From Marinobacterium rhizophilum DSM 18822 (GTDB lineage Bacteria > Pseudomonadota > Gammaproteobacteria > Pseudomonadales > Balneatricaceae), in contig NZ_KB899115.1 in assembly GCF_000378045.1 (NCBI RefSeq), positions 10,467-65,707 on the forward strand: a stretch of 55,241 bases of DNA, read 5' to 3'. The notes beneath the pieces were generated by a model. The model saw nothing but the letters and a program-made list of their open reading frames with translations, searched no databases and was not told the origin of the DNA. Below are positions 8,148 through 16,938 of the stretch, piece by piece (the first letter of the stretch is position 1; every line of letters starts with the position of its first letter). The position numbers and the translations under genes are program-made.

Positions 8148-9083
8148 TTACAACAGTAGTCTGAGCGTCAGTGTGATGGTGGCGAAAGATGCCACCGTGG
8201 TCACCAGCAGGGTGCTGGCGCACAGGTTGCGGTAGCCGTAATTGCCGCCGATGATCGGGTAGATGCTCATCATCGGCATGGCGGCCATCAGCACGGCGGC
8301 CAGTTGCAGGCGCGGATCGAAGTCCGGCAGCAGCCAGATCAGCAGCACCATCATCAGCGGGTGGAGTGCCAGCTTGCCGGCCACCACCAGGCCAATTTCC
8401 GACATGTTGCCGCGCAGCGAACTGTTGACCAGGGAACCTCCGACCACGAACAGCGCCACCGGGGCGGCCGTGCCTGACAGCATGCCCAGACTCTTGAGCA
8501 TCACCGCGGGCAGCTGCAGTTCAATGGCTGATGCCAATACCCCGGCGACAATGGCAATGATCAGCGGATTTTTCATGACCCGTACCAGCACCGACTTCCA
8601 GACACTGGCCAGACTGGTGCCGTTCTGGCGCCCAACGCCGTATTCGATGATTACCAGCGCCAGCGGCAATATCAGCATGTTTTCGATCATCAGGGCCATG
8701 GCAAAGGCGTTGGTGGGCGGGTCGTCGAACACCAGTACCAGCACCGGGAAACCAAAAAAGGCGCTGTTGGACACCGCCATGCCGATGGCCTTGACGCCGC
8801 TAGCGTCGATGGAATCCCGAAACAGCAGTTTGCTGAGGCCAAGGCCGGCTGCCAGCGCCAGCGCCGAACCTGCCCCGTACACCAGCAGGTAGGTCGGATC
8901 AATGACCTGGTTGAATTTCATGTTGGACAGGGTGCTGAAAATCATCGCCGGCATGGCGATATACATCACCAGGCGGCCGAGCCCGGGTATCGCATCGGCG
9001 GGCATGAGGCGTGTTCGTACGGCGATAAAACCCAGAGCAATGAGCAGAAAGATCGGCGCGGTGGTCGACAGAACAGCCAGCAT
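8148..9083 (-). CDS. AEC-family (auxin efflux carrier-like) transporter
   Basis: The 311-residue inner-membrane protein has about 10 hydrophobic segments and the AEC pattern LIALGFIAVRTRLMP near the N terminus and YIAMPAMIFSTLSN at about 40-53. AEC members move malonate, malate and other carboxylates, or auxin-like compounds. It is the last gene of the leftward pca run (42 bases after pcaB), so it may carry protocatechuate, beta-ketoadipate or a related acid. Direction and substrate are inference. Confidence 0.85.
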   Translation of the reverse strand: MLAVLSTTAPIFLLIALGFIAVRTRLMPADAIPGLGRLVMYIAMPAMIFSTLSNMKFNQVIDPTYLLVYGAGSALALAAGLGLSKLLFRDSIDASGVKAIGMAVSNSAFFGFPVLVLVFDDPPTNAFAMALMIENMLILPLALVIIEYGVGRQNGTSLASVWKSVLVRVMKNPLIIAIVAGVLASAIELQLPAVMLKSLGMLSGTAAPVALFVVGGSLVNSSLRGNMSEIGLVVAGKLALHPLMMVLLIWLLPDFDPRLQLAAVLMAAMPMMSIYPIIGGNYGYRNLCASTLLVTTVASFATITLTLRLLL

Positions 9084-9125
9084 GCGTGCCTCCGTGGCAA
9101 CAGGGTAACGATAGGGTAGTGTCTG

Positions 9126-10469
9126 CTATGGCTGTGTCAGCGTGCGCGCCCGTTGCAGCACGGCGTCGAGCCAGGCCGTGGTGGCGCCATCGGTGAGCAA
9201 ACGCTGCTGCATCTGGTTGATATCCAGCTGGATACCACTGAGTTGGGCTACGATGTCGAAAAGGTGCTGCGGACCCTGAATCGCCTGGGCACAGGCCTGT
9301 TTCAGGATACCGGCCGCCTGGTCGCGCGGCATGCTGCGCGCCAGCTCGAAAGTGGCAGCTTCCGCGTAGATCACGCCATTGAAGGCACCAAGATTCTGCA
9401 GCATGCGGTCGGTATTGATTTCAATGTATTGCAGGGCTTCGAGGCCGTGTTTCAGCGCCACGGCGGTCGCCATCAGTTGCTGTGGCAACACCAGCCATTC
9501 CTGGGCCCAGCTGCTGCCGCTGCGTTCGTGTTCATGCAGCATGGCCTGGTGCATCTGGCCGACGAGGCCGGCATTGTGGCGCGCCATGGCCAAAATGATT
9601 TCGGCGTTCACCGGGTTGCATTTCTGCGGCATGGTGGAGGAACCGCCGCCATTGCTGAAGCGTATTTCGCCGACTTCGGTCTGGGACATCAGCAGCCAGT
9701 CCTGCGCGACCTTGCCCAGCGCGCCGCTTGTCAGGCTGAGCCAGCTGGAAAATTCCACCAGGCTGTCGCGCTGGGTGTGCCAGTTGTTGCCGCAGGCCAG
9801 ATTTAGCCTGCGGGCCAGGATCTGTCCGGTCAGGTCGGCCTTGTCGCCCATGGCGGCGAGGGTGCCAACGGCACCACCGAGCTGGGTTTTCAGCAGCCTG
9901 GGCTTGAGTTCCTGCAACTGTTCGAGCTGGCGCAGCAACGGCGACAGCCATTGCGCGATCTTGAAGCCGAAGCTCATGGGCACGGCCTGCTGGGTGCGGG
10001 TGCGTCCGGCGATCAGGGTGTCGCGATGTTGTTCTGCCAGATCCGCCAGGGCTGTAATCATGGCCTTGATACGTGATTCGAACAGTGTGATCAGCTCGCG
10101 GCAATTCAGAATAAGTGCGGTATCGACGATATCCTGGCTGGTGGCGCCAAAGTGAACCCAGCGGGCCTGGTCCTGGTCGGCGGGCAGAGCATCTTTCAGC
10201 GCCTTGACCAGCGCAGGGATCGGCACACCGGCCGAGGCTGTACCGTCGGCCAGGGAAGCGGCATCAGGGGTTAGCGAGGCTGCCGCCGTGGCGATGGCAG
10301 CGCCCGCATCCGCCGGAATCAGACCGGCTTCGGCCTGGGCCTGCGCGAGTTCCCCCTCGACTCTGAGCATGGCCTTTAGCTTGGCCTGATCATTCAGCCA
10401 GACGCCGGCCTCGCTGTCAGACAGCAGGGCGCCGTAGAGGACGGAGTCGAAGGGTGATACCTGAATCAT
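9126..10469 (-). CDS. pcaB: 3-carboxy-cis,cis-muconate cycloisomerase
   Basis: It converts 3-carboxy-cis,cis-muconate, the PcaHG product, into 4-carboxymuconolactone. The 447-residue product belongs to the fumarase/adenylosuccinate lyase superfamily. The signature GGSSTMPQKCNPVNAE lies near residues 275-290, and HFGATSQDIVDTA at about 106-118. Length is normal for PcaB. It follows pcaF by 93 bases on the same strand. Identification is strong because the gene sits in a complete pca cluster. Confidence 0.95.
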   Translation of the reverse strand: MIQVSPFDSVLYGALLSDSEAGVWLNDQAKLKAMLRVEGELAQAQAEAGLIPADAGAAIATAAASLTPDAASLADGTASAGVPIPALVKALKDALPADQDQARWVHFGATSQDIVDTALILNCRELITLFESRIKAMITALADLAEQHRDTLIAGRTRTQQAVPMSFGFKIAQWLSPLLRQLEQLQELKPRLLKTQLGGAVGTLAAMGDKADLTGQILARRLNLACGNNWHTQRDSLVEFSSWLSLTSGALGKVAQDWLLMSQTEVGEIRFSNGGGSSTMPQKCNPVNAEIILAMARHNAGLVGQMHQAMLHEHERSGSSWAQEWLVLPQQLMATAVALKHGLEALQYIEINTDRMLQNLGAFNGVIYAEAATFELARSMPRDQAAGILKQACAQAIQGPQHLFDIVAQLSGIQLDINQMQQRLLTDGATTAWLDAVLQRARTLTQP

Positions 10470-10562
10470 GGTGTGTCTCTCTGAATGTATAACGCCGAAC
10501 CGGGAAGGATCTCCTGTTCCCGCGCCGGCGACATCCGGTCGCCAGCGGTTCGGTGTCCTGGT

Positions 10563-11768
10563 TTAAACGGCTTCCAGCGCGATGGCGATGCCCTGGCCGA
10601 CACCGATGCACATGGTGGCCAGTGCAAAGCGCTTGCCGCGGCGCTTGAGCTCCAGTGCTGCCGTGCCGGTGATGCGTGCGCCCGAGGCCCCCAGCGGGTG
10701 GCCCAGGGCGATGGCGCCGCCGTTGGGGTTGACCTGTTCGGCATCGTCCGCCAGACCCAGATCGCGCAGCGTGGCCAGGGCCTGGGACGCGAAGGCTTCG
10801 TTCAGCTCGATGACATCGAACTGGTCGATGGTCATGCCAAGCTTTTGGCACAGTTTCTGGCTCGCCGGCGCCGGACCGAAGCCCATGATACGCGGCTCAA
10901 CGCCGGCCGTCGCGCCGCCAATCACCTTGGCGATCGGGGTCAGGCCGTATTTTTTCACGGCGTCTTCGGAGGCAATGATCAGCGCCGCAGCACCGTCGTT
11001 GACGCCCGAAGCATTACCGGCGGTGACGCTGCCGTTCTGGCGAAAGGGTGTGCCCAGTTTGGCCAGAATGTCGGCGGTGGTGTCCGGGCGCGGGTGTTCG
11101 TCTTCTGCGAACAGGATCGGGTCCTTCTTGCGCTGCGGGATGCTCACCGGCACGATTTCCTCGGCGAAGATGCCGTCGGCCTGGGCTTTGGCGGCGCGCT
11201 GCTGGGAGCGCAGCGCAAAGGCGTCCTGGTCGGCGCGGCTGATGCCGAACTGCTCGGCCACGTTCTCGCCGGTTTCCGGCATCGAGTCGACGCCATAGGC
11301 GGCTTTCATCTGCGGATTGACGAAGCGCCAGCCGATAGTCGTGTCGTGCACCTCGTTATGGCGCGAAAAGGCGCTGGTGGCCTTGGGCATCACGAAGGGG
11401 GCACGGGTCATGCTCTCGGTGCCACCGGCGATGATCAGGTCAGCTTCGCCGGCCTTGATGGCGCGGGCCGCCATCAGGATGGCGTCCATGCCGGAGCCGC
11501 ACAGGCGGTTGATGGTGGTGCCGGTCACCGCGGTCGGGTAGCCGGCCAGCAGCAGCGACATGCGCGCGACATTGCGGTTGTCTTCGCCGGCCTGGTTGGC
11601 GCAGCCGAAGATGACATCGTCGATCGCCATCGGGTCGAGCTGCGGGTTGCGCTCGAGCAGCGCTTTCAGCGGCACGGCGCCGAGGTCGTCCGGCCGCACG
11701 GTGGCGAGGCTGCCGCCGAAGCGGCCGATCGGGGTGCGCACGTAGTCGCAGATGTAGGCAACGGTCAT
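10563..11768 (-). CDS. pcaF: 3-oxoadipyl-CoA thiolase
   Basis: It cleaves beta-ketoadipyl-CoA with CoA into succinyl-CoA and acetyl-CoA, the last step of the pathway. The 401-residue product has nucleophile C90 (NRLCGSGMDA), H357 (GHPLGASG) and C387 (MCIGVGQG). I start at ATG 11768, giving MTVAYICDYVRTPIG; the open frame extends ten codons further upstream without resembling thiolases. It follows pcaJ by ten bases. Confidence 0.95.
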   Translation of the reverse strand: MTVAYICDYVRTPIGRFGGSLATVRPDDLGAVPLKALLERNPQLDPMAIDDVIFGCANQAGEDNRNVARMSLLLAGYPTAVTGTTINRLCGSGMDAILMAARAIKAGEADLIIAGGTESMTRAPFVMPKATSAFSRHNEVHDTTIGWRFVNPQMKAAYGVDSMPETGENVAEQFGISRADQDAFALRSQQRAAKAQADGIFAEEIVPVSIPQRKKDPILFAEDEHPRPDTTADILAKLGTPFRQNGSVTAGNASGVNDGAAALIIASEDAVKKYGLTPIAKVIGGATAGVEPRIMGFGPAPASQKLCQKLGMTIDQFDVIELNEAFASQALATLRDLGLADDAEQVNPNGGAIALGHPLGASGARITGTAALELKRRGKRFALATMCIGVGQGIAIALEAV

Positions 11769-11778
11769 GGCGGTTTCC

Positions 11779-12549
11779 TTATTGGCCGGCGTGGGCACGG
11801 GCGGTGCGTTCGTTCAGCGCACGCAGGGCACCGAGTTCGATTTCGTTGGGTGCCGGTGTTTCAACCACCTGCTCGGCAAAACGGACCGCCCAGCCGGTGT
11901 TGTCACGAATCTGTTCGCGGGTCACACCCGGGTGGATGGAGGTGACGACGAATTCCCGAGTATCGGGGTCCGTTTCCATGATGCACAGGTCGGTGGTCAG
12001 CCGGCTCGGGCCCTTGGTCTTGACGCCAAGCGCCTCGCGCTCCTTGCCGGTCTTGCCATGGCCCAGCGAGGTCATGAAGTCGATGTTCTCGACGAAGCCG
12101 CGCTTGGACTGCTTCATGACGATGAAGATTTCGCCGCAGGAGGTGGCAATCTCCGGCGCGCCGCCGCCGCCGGGCAGCCGCACTTTTGGATGATGGTAGT
12201 CGCCGCCAACCACGGTGGTGTTGAGGTTGCCGAACTTGTCGAGCTGGGCGGCGCCGAGGAAGCCAACGGAAATGCGGCCGCCCTGCAGCCAGTAGCGGAA
12301 CATTTCCGGTACCGCGACGGTGGTGACAGCGGTATCGCACAGCTCACCGTCACCGATGGACAGCGGCAGAACGTCGGGCTTGGTACCGATGGTGCCGGAT
12401 TCGTAGATCAGGGTGACATCGGGGGCATGGGTCAGGCGGGCCAGGTTGCAGGCCGCCGATGGCATGCCGATGCCGACGAAGCAGACATCGTCGTTGCGGA
12501 TGGCACGGGCCGCGGCCACGGTCATCATTTCGGTCGGAGTGTAATTCAT
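11779..12549 (-). CDS. pcaJ: 3-oxoadipate CoA-transferase subunit B
   Basis: With PcaI it moves CoA from succinyl-CoA to beta-ketoadipate. The 256-residue beta subunit has the family GIGMPSAA loop (27-34) and the catalytic glutamate E50 in YESGTIG. The start at ATG 12549 gives MNYTPTEMMTV and lies 13 bases after pcaI. Unrelated residues encoded upstream in frame are not taken as part of the protein. Sequence alone cannot exclude another 3-oxoacid, but the operon makes beta-ketoadipate the expected substrate. Confidence 0.93.
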   Translation of the reverse strand: MNYTPTEMMTVAAARAIRNDDVCFVGIGMPSAACNLARLTHAPDVTLIYESGTIGTKPDVLPLSIGDGELCDTAVTTVAVPEMFRYWLQGGRISVGFLGAAQLDKFGNLNTTVVGGDYHHPKVRLPGGGGAPEIATSCGEIFIVMKQSKRGFVENIDFMTSLGHGKTGKEREALGVKTKGPSRLTTDLCIMETDPDTREFVVTSIHPGVTREQIRDNTGWAVRFAEQVVETPAPNEIELGALRALNERTARAHAGQ

Positions 12550-12562
12550 GTCGGCGTTCCTG

Positions 12563-13420
12563 TTACTGCTCGGCGTTGGTGAAGGCGACGCGGCTGGCGA
12601 AGGCATCGGGGCCAACGTTCAGGACATTGTCCTGCATCCAGCTCTGGAAGGACTCGCGCTCGCTGGCGATCGGGTCCCAGGCCTTGTAGAAGGCATTGTC
12701 GCGATCGTAATAGCCCTTGGCATAGGACGGGTGGGCGCCACCGCGAACCTGGACGACTGCCTTGAGGGTCCAGCTCGGCAGTACGCAGGCATTGGGATGC
12801 ACGTCGTCGAAGTTATCGACGATCTCCTCGACCGTGACGATGGCGCGCTTGGCGGCCAGCACGGCTTCCTTCTGCACGCCGACGATGCCCTCGATCAGTA
12901 CATCACCGTTGCGATTGGCCTTCTGGGCATGAATCACGGTGACATCGGGACGAATCGACGGCACGGCCGCCAGTTTTTCGCCGGTAAACGGACATTCGAT
13001 ACTGCGGATGTTCGGGTTCACCTCGGCCAGGCCTGCCCCAAGGTAGCCGCGAAAAATGGCGCAGGGCAGGCCGGCGGCACCGGCTTCATAGGCATTGGCC
13101 ATGGCGGCGTGGCTGTGTTCCTCGATCTCGAGCGGGCGGGGCCAGCCGTTTTCGTAGGCATCACGGAAGCGGCGCAGCGAACCGACGCCCGGGTTGCCGC
13201 CCCAGGAAAAGATCATCTTCTTCACGCAGCCCATGCCGATCAGCTGATCGTAGATCAGGTCCGGGGTCATGCGGATCAGGGTCAGGTCCTTTTTCTGCTG
13301 CCGAATGATTTCGTGTCCGGCGGCGTAGGGAATCAGGTGGGTAAAACCTTCCAGGGCGATCACATCGCCGTCAAAGACGTTTTCGGCGATTGCGTCCTTT
13401 AACGATACAAACTTGGTCAT
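12563..13420 (-). CDS. pcaI: 3-oxoadipate CoA-transferase subunit A
   Basis: The 285-residue alpha subunit partners PcaJ. It shows the CoA-transferase alpha features LEGFTHLIPYAAGHEIIR (about 23-40), IGMGCVKKMIFSWGGNPGVGS (about 81-101) and the later GLPCAIFRGYLG segment. It is the longer form (about 280 residues) seen in aromatic degraders. A GC hairpin occupies the 102-base gap between it and the BKACE gene upstream. Confidence 0.93.
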   Translation of the reverse strand: MTKFVSLKDAIAENVFDGDVIALEGFTHLIPYAAGHEIIRQQKKDLTLIRMTPDLIYDQLIGMGCVKKMIFSWGGNPGVGSLRRFRDAYENGWPRPLEIEEHSHAAMANAYEAGAAGLPCAIFRGYLGAGLAEVNPNIRSIECPFTGEKLAAVPSIRPDVTVIHAQKANRNGDVLIEGIVGVQKEAVLAAKRAIVTVEEIVDNFDDVHPNACVLPSWTLKAVVQVRGGAHPSYAKGYYDRDNAFYKAWDPIASERESFQSWMQDNVLNVGPDAFASRVAFTNAEQ

Positions 13421-13467
13421 GGAATGATCCCTCGTTATTAGAGCCTGTCAGGCGAAGCTGGCGTTGC

Positions 13468-13494
13468 GCCACCGGAGCCTGCGGCCCCGGTGGC
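13468..13494 (-). other. Intercistronic hairpin between BKACE gene and pcaI
   Basis: GCCACCGG (13468-13475) pairs with CCGGTGGC (13487-13494) around an 11-base GC-rich loop. No minus-strand T-run follows, so read-through into pcaI is expected. A role in transcript processing or stability is possible but inferred. Confidence 0.55.
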
Positions 13495-13522
13495 TTCTGT
13501 ATTACGGTCAGGCAGGTCTGTC

Positions 13523-14353
13523 TCAGGCAGGCCTCAGACCCAGAATTGCGCGGGCTTCGGCGGGCGTGGCCACGGTACGGCCATGCTCGACGACCATGTC
13601 GGCCAGACGCTCGACCAGCTGGGCATTGCTTTTGGCAAGGGTGTCCTTGTCAAAGCGCACGTTGTCTTCGAGTCCGGTGCGCACATGGCCGCCCAGTTCC
13701 AGTGCCCATTGGTTGAGAATCAGCTGGTACTTGCCGATACCGGCGGCGGTCCAGGTGCCGCCGGGGCAGACCTTTTCGTATTGCTTGATCATGAACTCCA
13801 GCACTTCGCGATTGGCCGGAATGGCATTCGGAATGGAGGTCACGAACTGCAGGTGCACCGGTGCCTTGATCAGGCCACGTTCGACGAGCTTGGCGGTGTT
13901 GAACACCATCGACAGGTCAAAGGCTTCGATCTCGGGCTTGATGTCGTACTTCAGCATGCGCTCGGCCAGGTCGTCGATCAGTGCCGGCGAGTTGGCATAG
14001 ACGATGGAACCGAAGTTGACGGAACCGGTGGCCAGGGAGGCCATGTCGGGCTTGAGGTGCAGCATGCCGCCACGCTCGTCACCCTGGCCGCTGCGACCGC
14101 CGGTGGAGAACTGAATGATCATGCCGGGGCAGTGCTTGCGAATACCGTCCTGTACTTGGGCGAAGCGCTCCGGGTCCGACGAGGTGGTGCCGTCTTCATT
14201 GCGCACGTGCAGGTGCACCAGGGTGGCGCCGGCCTCGAAGGCTTCGTGGGTCGATTCAATCTGCTCGGCCGGGGTGATGGGCACCGCCGGGTTGTTGGCT
14301 TTCTGCGGTAGGGAGCCGGTGATGGCAACGCTGATAATGCATGGATTGGTCAT
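13523..14353 (-). CDS. Beta-keto acid cleavage enzyme (BKACE, DUF849)
   Basis: The family condenses a beta-keto acid with acetyl-CoA to give acetoacetate plus the CoA ester of the remaining part. The best-known member is the 3-keto-5-aminohexanoate cleavage enzyme Kce. The 276-residue product has LVHLHVRNEDG (about 46-56) with the zinc-binding HxH, and the TGSVNFGS segment. ATG 14353 has AGGAGA upstream. It sits inside the pca run between pcaG and pcaI, so the obvious keto acid is beta-ketoadipate, which would yield acetoacetate and succinyl-CoA. That substrate is an inference. Another keto acid, such as dehydrocarnitine, cannot be excluded. Confidence 0.82.
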   Translation of the reverse strand: MTNPCIISVAITGSLPQKANNPAVPITPAEQIESTHEAFEAGATLVHLHVRNEDGTTSSDPERFAQVQDGIRKHCPGMIIQFSTGGRSGQGDERGGMLHLKPDMASLATGSVNFGSIVYANSPALIDDLAERMLKYDIKPEIEAFDLSMVFNTAKLVERGLIKAPVHLQFVTSIPNAIPANREVLEFMIKQYEKVCPGGTWTAAGIGKYQLILNQWALELGGHVRTGLEDNVRFDKDTLAKSNAQLVERLADMVVEHGRTVATPAEARAILGLRPA

Positions 14354-14367
14354 GGCTGTCTCCTGAT

Positions 14368-14967
14368 TCAAAAATTAAAGAACACGGTTTCTTGCGGGCC
14401 CTGCATGTGAATGTCGAAACGGTACTCCACGCCGGTGGACGTTTCGTGTCGTGTCGCGATCAGGGTGTCGCGTCGTGCCGCGCCAACCTTGTTCAGCACC
14501 GGATCCTCGGCATTGAGGCTGGCCTCGTCACTGAAGTACAGGCGGGTATAGGTGTGATTCGGCAGGCCGCGCATAAACACGATCACCGAAATGAAAGGCG
14601 CCCGGCCCTGCTGCGCCGCACCCGGCTTGATGGTGTCAAAGCGAAAGCTGTTGTCGGGCGTGGTGCCGGTGCCAACGCGGCCGAATCCCTTGAACGACGC
14701 CTCCAGCGCGCGGGATTCACGGGCATCGTTGGGGTGATTGAAGCGCCCGGCGGCATTGGCCTGCCACAGCTCGATCATGGCATCGTTGATCCGCTGTCCC
14801 TGGCCATCGAACACCTGACCAACGATACGGATACGTTCGCCCAGGGTCTGGTCGGTGGCCATCTGGCCGCTGGCGACCTGGGTCTGGGGGTAATGGTACT
14901 GCTGGGCGGTGAGGCCGTAGGCGAAATAGGGGCCGACGGTCTGGGACGGTGTCTGTTTCAGTGACAT
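14368..14967 (-). CDS. pcaG: Protocatechuate 3,4-dioxygenase alpha subunit (copy 1)
   Basis: The 199-residue alpha chain of the intradiol dioxygenase carries no iron itself but builds the substrate pocket. It begins with TPSQTVGPYFAYGL, typical of PcaG, and contains GERIRIVGQVFDGQG (about 44-58), IELWQANAAGRFNH and PFISVIVFMRGL. It follows pcaH by three bases. A second, distinct alpha subunit is encoded at 47024. Confidence 0.94.
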   Translation of the reverse strand: MSLKQTPSQTVGPYFAYGLTAQQYHYPQTQVASGQMATDQTLGERIRIVGQVFDGQGQRINDAMIELWQANAAGRFNHPNDARESRALEASFKGFGRVGTGTTPDNSFRFDTIKPGAAQQGRAPFISVIVFMRGLPNHTYTRLYFSDEASLNAEDPVLNKVGAARRDTLIATRHETSTGVEYRFDIHMQGPQETVFFNF

Positions 14968-14970
14968 GAA

Positions 14971-15669
14971 TCAGTCCTCCATTGGGGTGGCATTCACGCC
15001 ACGCAGTACGATGTCGAAGATGTAACCCAGCGCAAAACCCTCTTCGGTAACATCGATTGAAAAATCGGCGATCATGCGCTCGCGGGCGCCTTCCGGCACT
15101 GATGTGTAGATCGGGTCCAGTGCCAGCAGTGGATCACCCGGGAAGTACATCTGGGTCACCAGGCGGCTCGCGATGGATGCACCAAAGAGCGAAAAGTGGA
15201 TATGGTTTGGGCGCCAGGCGTTGGGATGGTTGCCCCAGGGGTAGGCGCCGGGTTTGATGGTGTAAAAGCGGTAGCCGCCATTGGCATCGGTCAGGCAGCG
15301 GCCGGAACCCAGGAAGTTCGGGTCCAGCGGTGCGTCATGCTGATCGGCCTTGTGCACGTAACGGCCGGCGGCGTTAGCCTGCCATACTTCCACCAGGGTA
15401 TTGGCCACCGGGTTGCCGTTTTCGTCCAGCACGCGACCGGTCACAACGATGCGCTCGCCCAGTGGCTCACCGTTGATCTGGCCGTTCTTGGTCAGGTCGT
15501 GATCCAGCGGGCCCAGAGCCTCCAGACCATACGCCGGTCCCGTCAGCTCGGACAGTTCGGGATCGATGTCCACCAGGTTTTGCGACACGCCGCGCAGCAC
15601 GGTGGATTTGTATTCAGGGCTGATATAGGCCGCATGGCTGGCCCAGTCGCGCTTTGTTATTGTGCTCAT
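14971..15669 (-). CDS. pcaH: Protocatechuate 3,4-dioxygenase beta subunit (copy 1)
   Basis: The 232-residue beta chain holds the non-heme ferric site. All four ligands are present: Y104 (AAGRY), Y143 (GAYPW), H156 and H158 (RPNHIHF). The enzyme opens the protocatechuate ring to 3-carboxy-cis,cis-muconate. ATG 15669 lies one base after the pcaDC stop, which implies translational coupling. The N-terminal half differs clearly from the second copy at 46293, so the two are old or separately acquired paralogs. Confidence 0.95.
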   Translation of the reverse strand: MSTITKRDWASHAAYISPEYKSTVLRGVSQNLVDIDPELSELTGPAYGLEALGPLDHDLTKNGQINGEPLGERIVVTGRVLDENGNPVANTLVEVWQANAAGRYVHKADQHDAPLDPNFLGSGRCLTDANGGYRFYTIKPGAYPWGNHPNAWRPNHIHFSLFGASIASRLVTQMYFPGDPLLALDPIYTSVPEGARERMIADFSIDVTEEGFALGYIFDIVLRGVNATPMED

Positions 15670-15670
15670 C

Positions 15671-16861
15671 TCAGTTTTTACCTTCATCAATAGCGATTCC
15701 CATGCCGGTATAGGTTTCCTTGGCAATGCGAATGGCGACATTGGATGCTGGTACACCGGCGTATACGCCCAGGTGCAGCAGGGTTTCACGGACTTCGTCC
15801 AGCGTAGCACCGGTATTGGCGGTCGCGCGGATATGCATGGCCAGCTCCTCCTCGTGGCCCAGGGCCGCCATCAATGCGATGGTGATCAGGCTGCGGTCCC
15901 GCTTGCTCAGGATCGGGCGGCTCCAGACCGAGCCCCAGGCACCTTCCGTGATGAAGGTCTGGAACGGCTTGTCAAAGGCCGTTTTGTTGGCTTCGGCACG
16001 ATCGACGTGGGCGTTGCCCAGTACCGAGCGACGTACCCGCATGCCCTGCTCATAGCGGCTCAGCGGTTCGGTGACCTCAGCCAGGAAGTCACGGATCAGC
16101 GCGGCCAGCGCCTTGGGCTGCTCAACGCAGGGCAGGTGGCCGGCATTGGCCAGCAGTTCGAAACGTGCACCGGGAATCAGTTCTGCGGTGGAACGCACCA
16201 GCTCCGGTGGAGTGGCTCCATCTTCATCACCGACGATGCACAGGGTTGGCTGAGTCAGTGCCGCACTGCTTGTCGTCAGGTCGGCGTTACGGATGGCAGT
16301 ACAGGTGCCGATGTAGCCTTCGACCGGGGTACGGATCATCATGTTGCGCCACAGTACAACTTCGGCGGCCTTTTCCTCGCGAAAGCTCGCGGCGAACCAG
16401 CGTTCCATAACGGCATCGGCAATGTACTCCAGGCCGTGCGCCCGTATCGTATCGATGCGGCTGTCCCAGCCGGATTCGGGGCCGATCTTGTGAGCGGTGT
16501 CACACAGGATCAGGTTCTTCACCAGCTCTGGCCGTCTGGCTGCCACGCCCTGGGCGATCAGGCCGCCCACCGACAGGCCGCACAGCGTTACCTGGTTCAG
16601 TTCCAGCGCATCCAGCAACCCGATCAGATCATCGACATGGTGGTCGAGCGTGTAGGGTGCGGGTGGGCATGATGACAGGCCGTGACCGCGTTTGTCGTAA
16701 CGCAGGAAGCGAAACTGGTCTGTCAGCTCCAGCAGCAGAGGATCCCAGACTCGCAGGTCGGTCCCCAGCGAGTTGGAAAAAACCAGCAGCGGCAAATGAG
16801 ACGGACCGTCGAGCTGGTAGTGGATGAATTCTCCGTTTAGCGACAGGCTTTGCATATTCAT
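15671..16861 (-). CDS. pcaL: Fused 3-oxoadipate enol-lactonase / 4-carboxymuconolactone decarboxylase
   Basis: The 396-residue protein joins two consecutive enzymes. Residues about 1-262 are an alpha/beta hydrolase (PcaD) with nucleophile S97 in GLSVGG, acid D212 or D214, and H242 in NAGHLP. Residues about 268-392 are carboxymuconolactone decarboxylase (PcaC), with ITIALMAALGHEEELAMH. Decarboxylation makes the enol-lactone that the hydrolase opens to beta-ketoadipate. The fusion is a known arrangement (pcaL). It lies 77 bases downstream of pcaQ on the same strand, so it probably has its own PcaQ-driven promoter. Confidence 0.95.
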   Translation of the reverse strand: MNMQSLSLNGEFIHYQLDGPSHLPLLVFSNSLGTDLRVWDPLLLELTDQFRFLRYDKRGHGLSSCPPAPYTLDHHVDDLIGLLDALELNQVTLCGLSVGGLIAQGVAARRPELVKNLILCDTAHKIGPESGWDSRIDTIRAHGLEYIADAVMERWFAASFREEKAAEVVLWRNMMIRTPVEGYIGTCTAIRNADLTTSSAALTQPTLCIVGDEDGATPPELVRSTAELIPGARFELLANAGHLPCVEQPKALAALIRDFLAEVTEPLSRYEQGMRVRRSVLGNAHVDRAEANKTAFDKPFQTFITEGAWGSVWSRPILSKRDRSLITIALMAALGHEEELAMHIRATANTGATLDEVRETLLHLGVYAGVPASNVAIRIAKETYTGMGIAIDEGKN

Positions 16862-16938
16862 TGACCCTGGTGTGGTTGCAGTCTATGCCCTTACTCTCGC
16901 CTACTTCTTCCGGCATGTAAAATGAGGTTTTGTTGTTT
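16862..16938 (-). promoter_or_regulatory. Probable pcaL operon promoter region
   Basis: The 77 bases between pcaQ and the fusion gene, with the adjoining 3' end of pcaQ, form an abruptly AT-rich patch around 16916-16962. Such a drop in GC suggests a promoter and LysR binding site for PcaQ. No exact PcaQ consensus was recognised. Confidence 0.4.

Noticed and set aside
10485-11945. Long plus-strand open frame opposite pcaF and pcaJ
   Set aside because: Shadow of the real genes; low-complexity glycine/arginine/histidine-rich translation with no domain.
15670-15810. N-terminal extension of PcaH copy 1 into the pcaDC gene
   Set aside because: The extension overlaps the end of the pcaDC coding frame; ATG 15669 gives the normal PcaH length.
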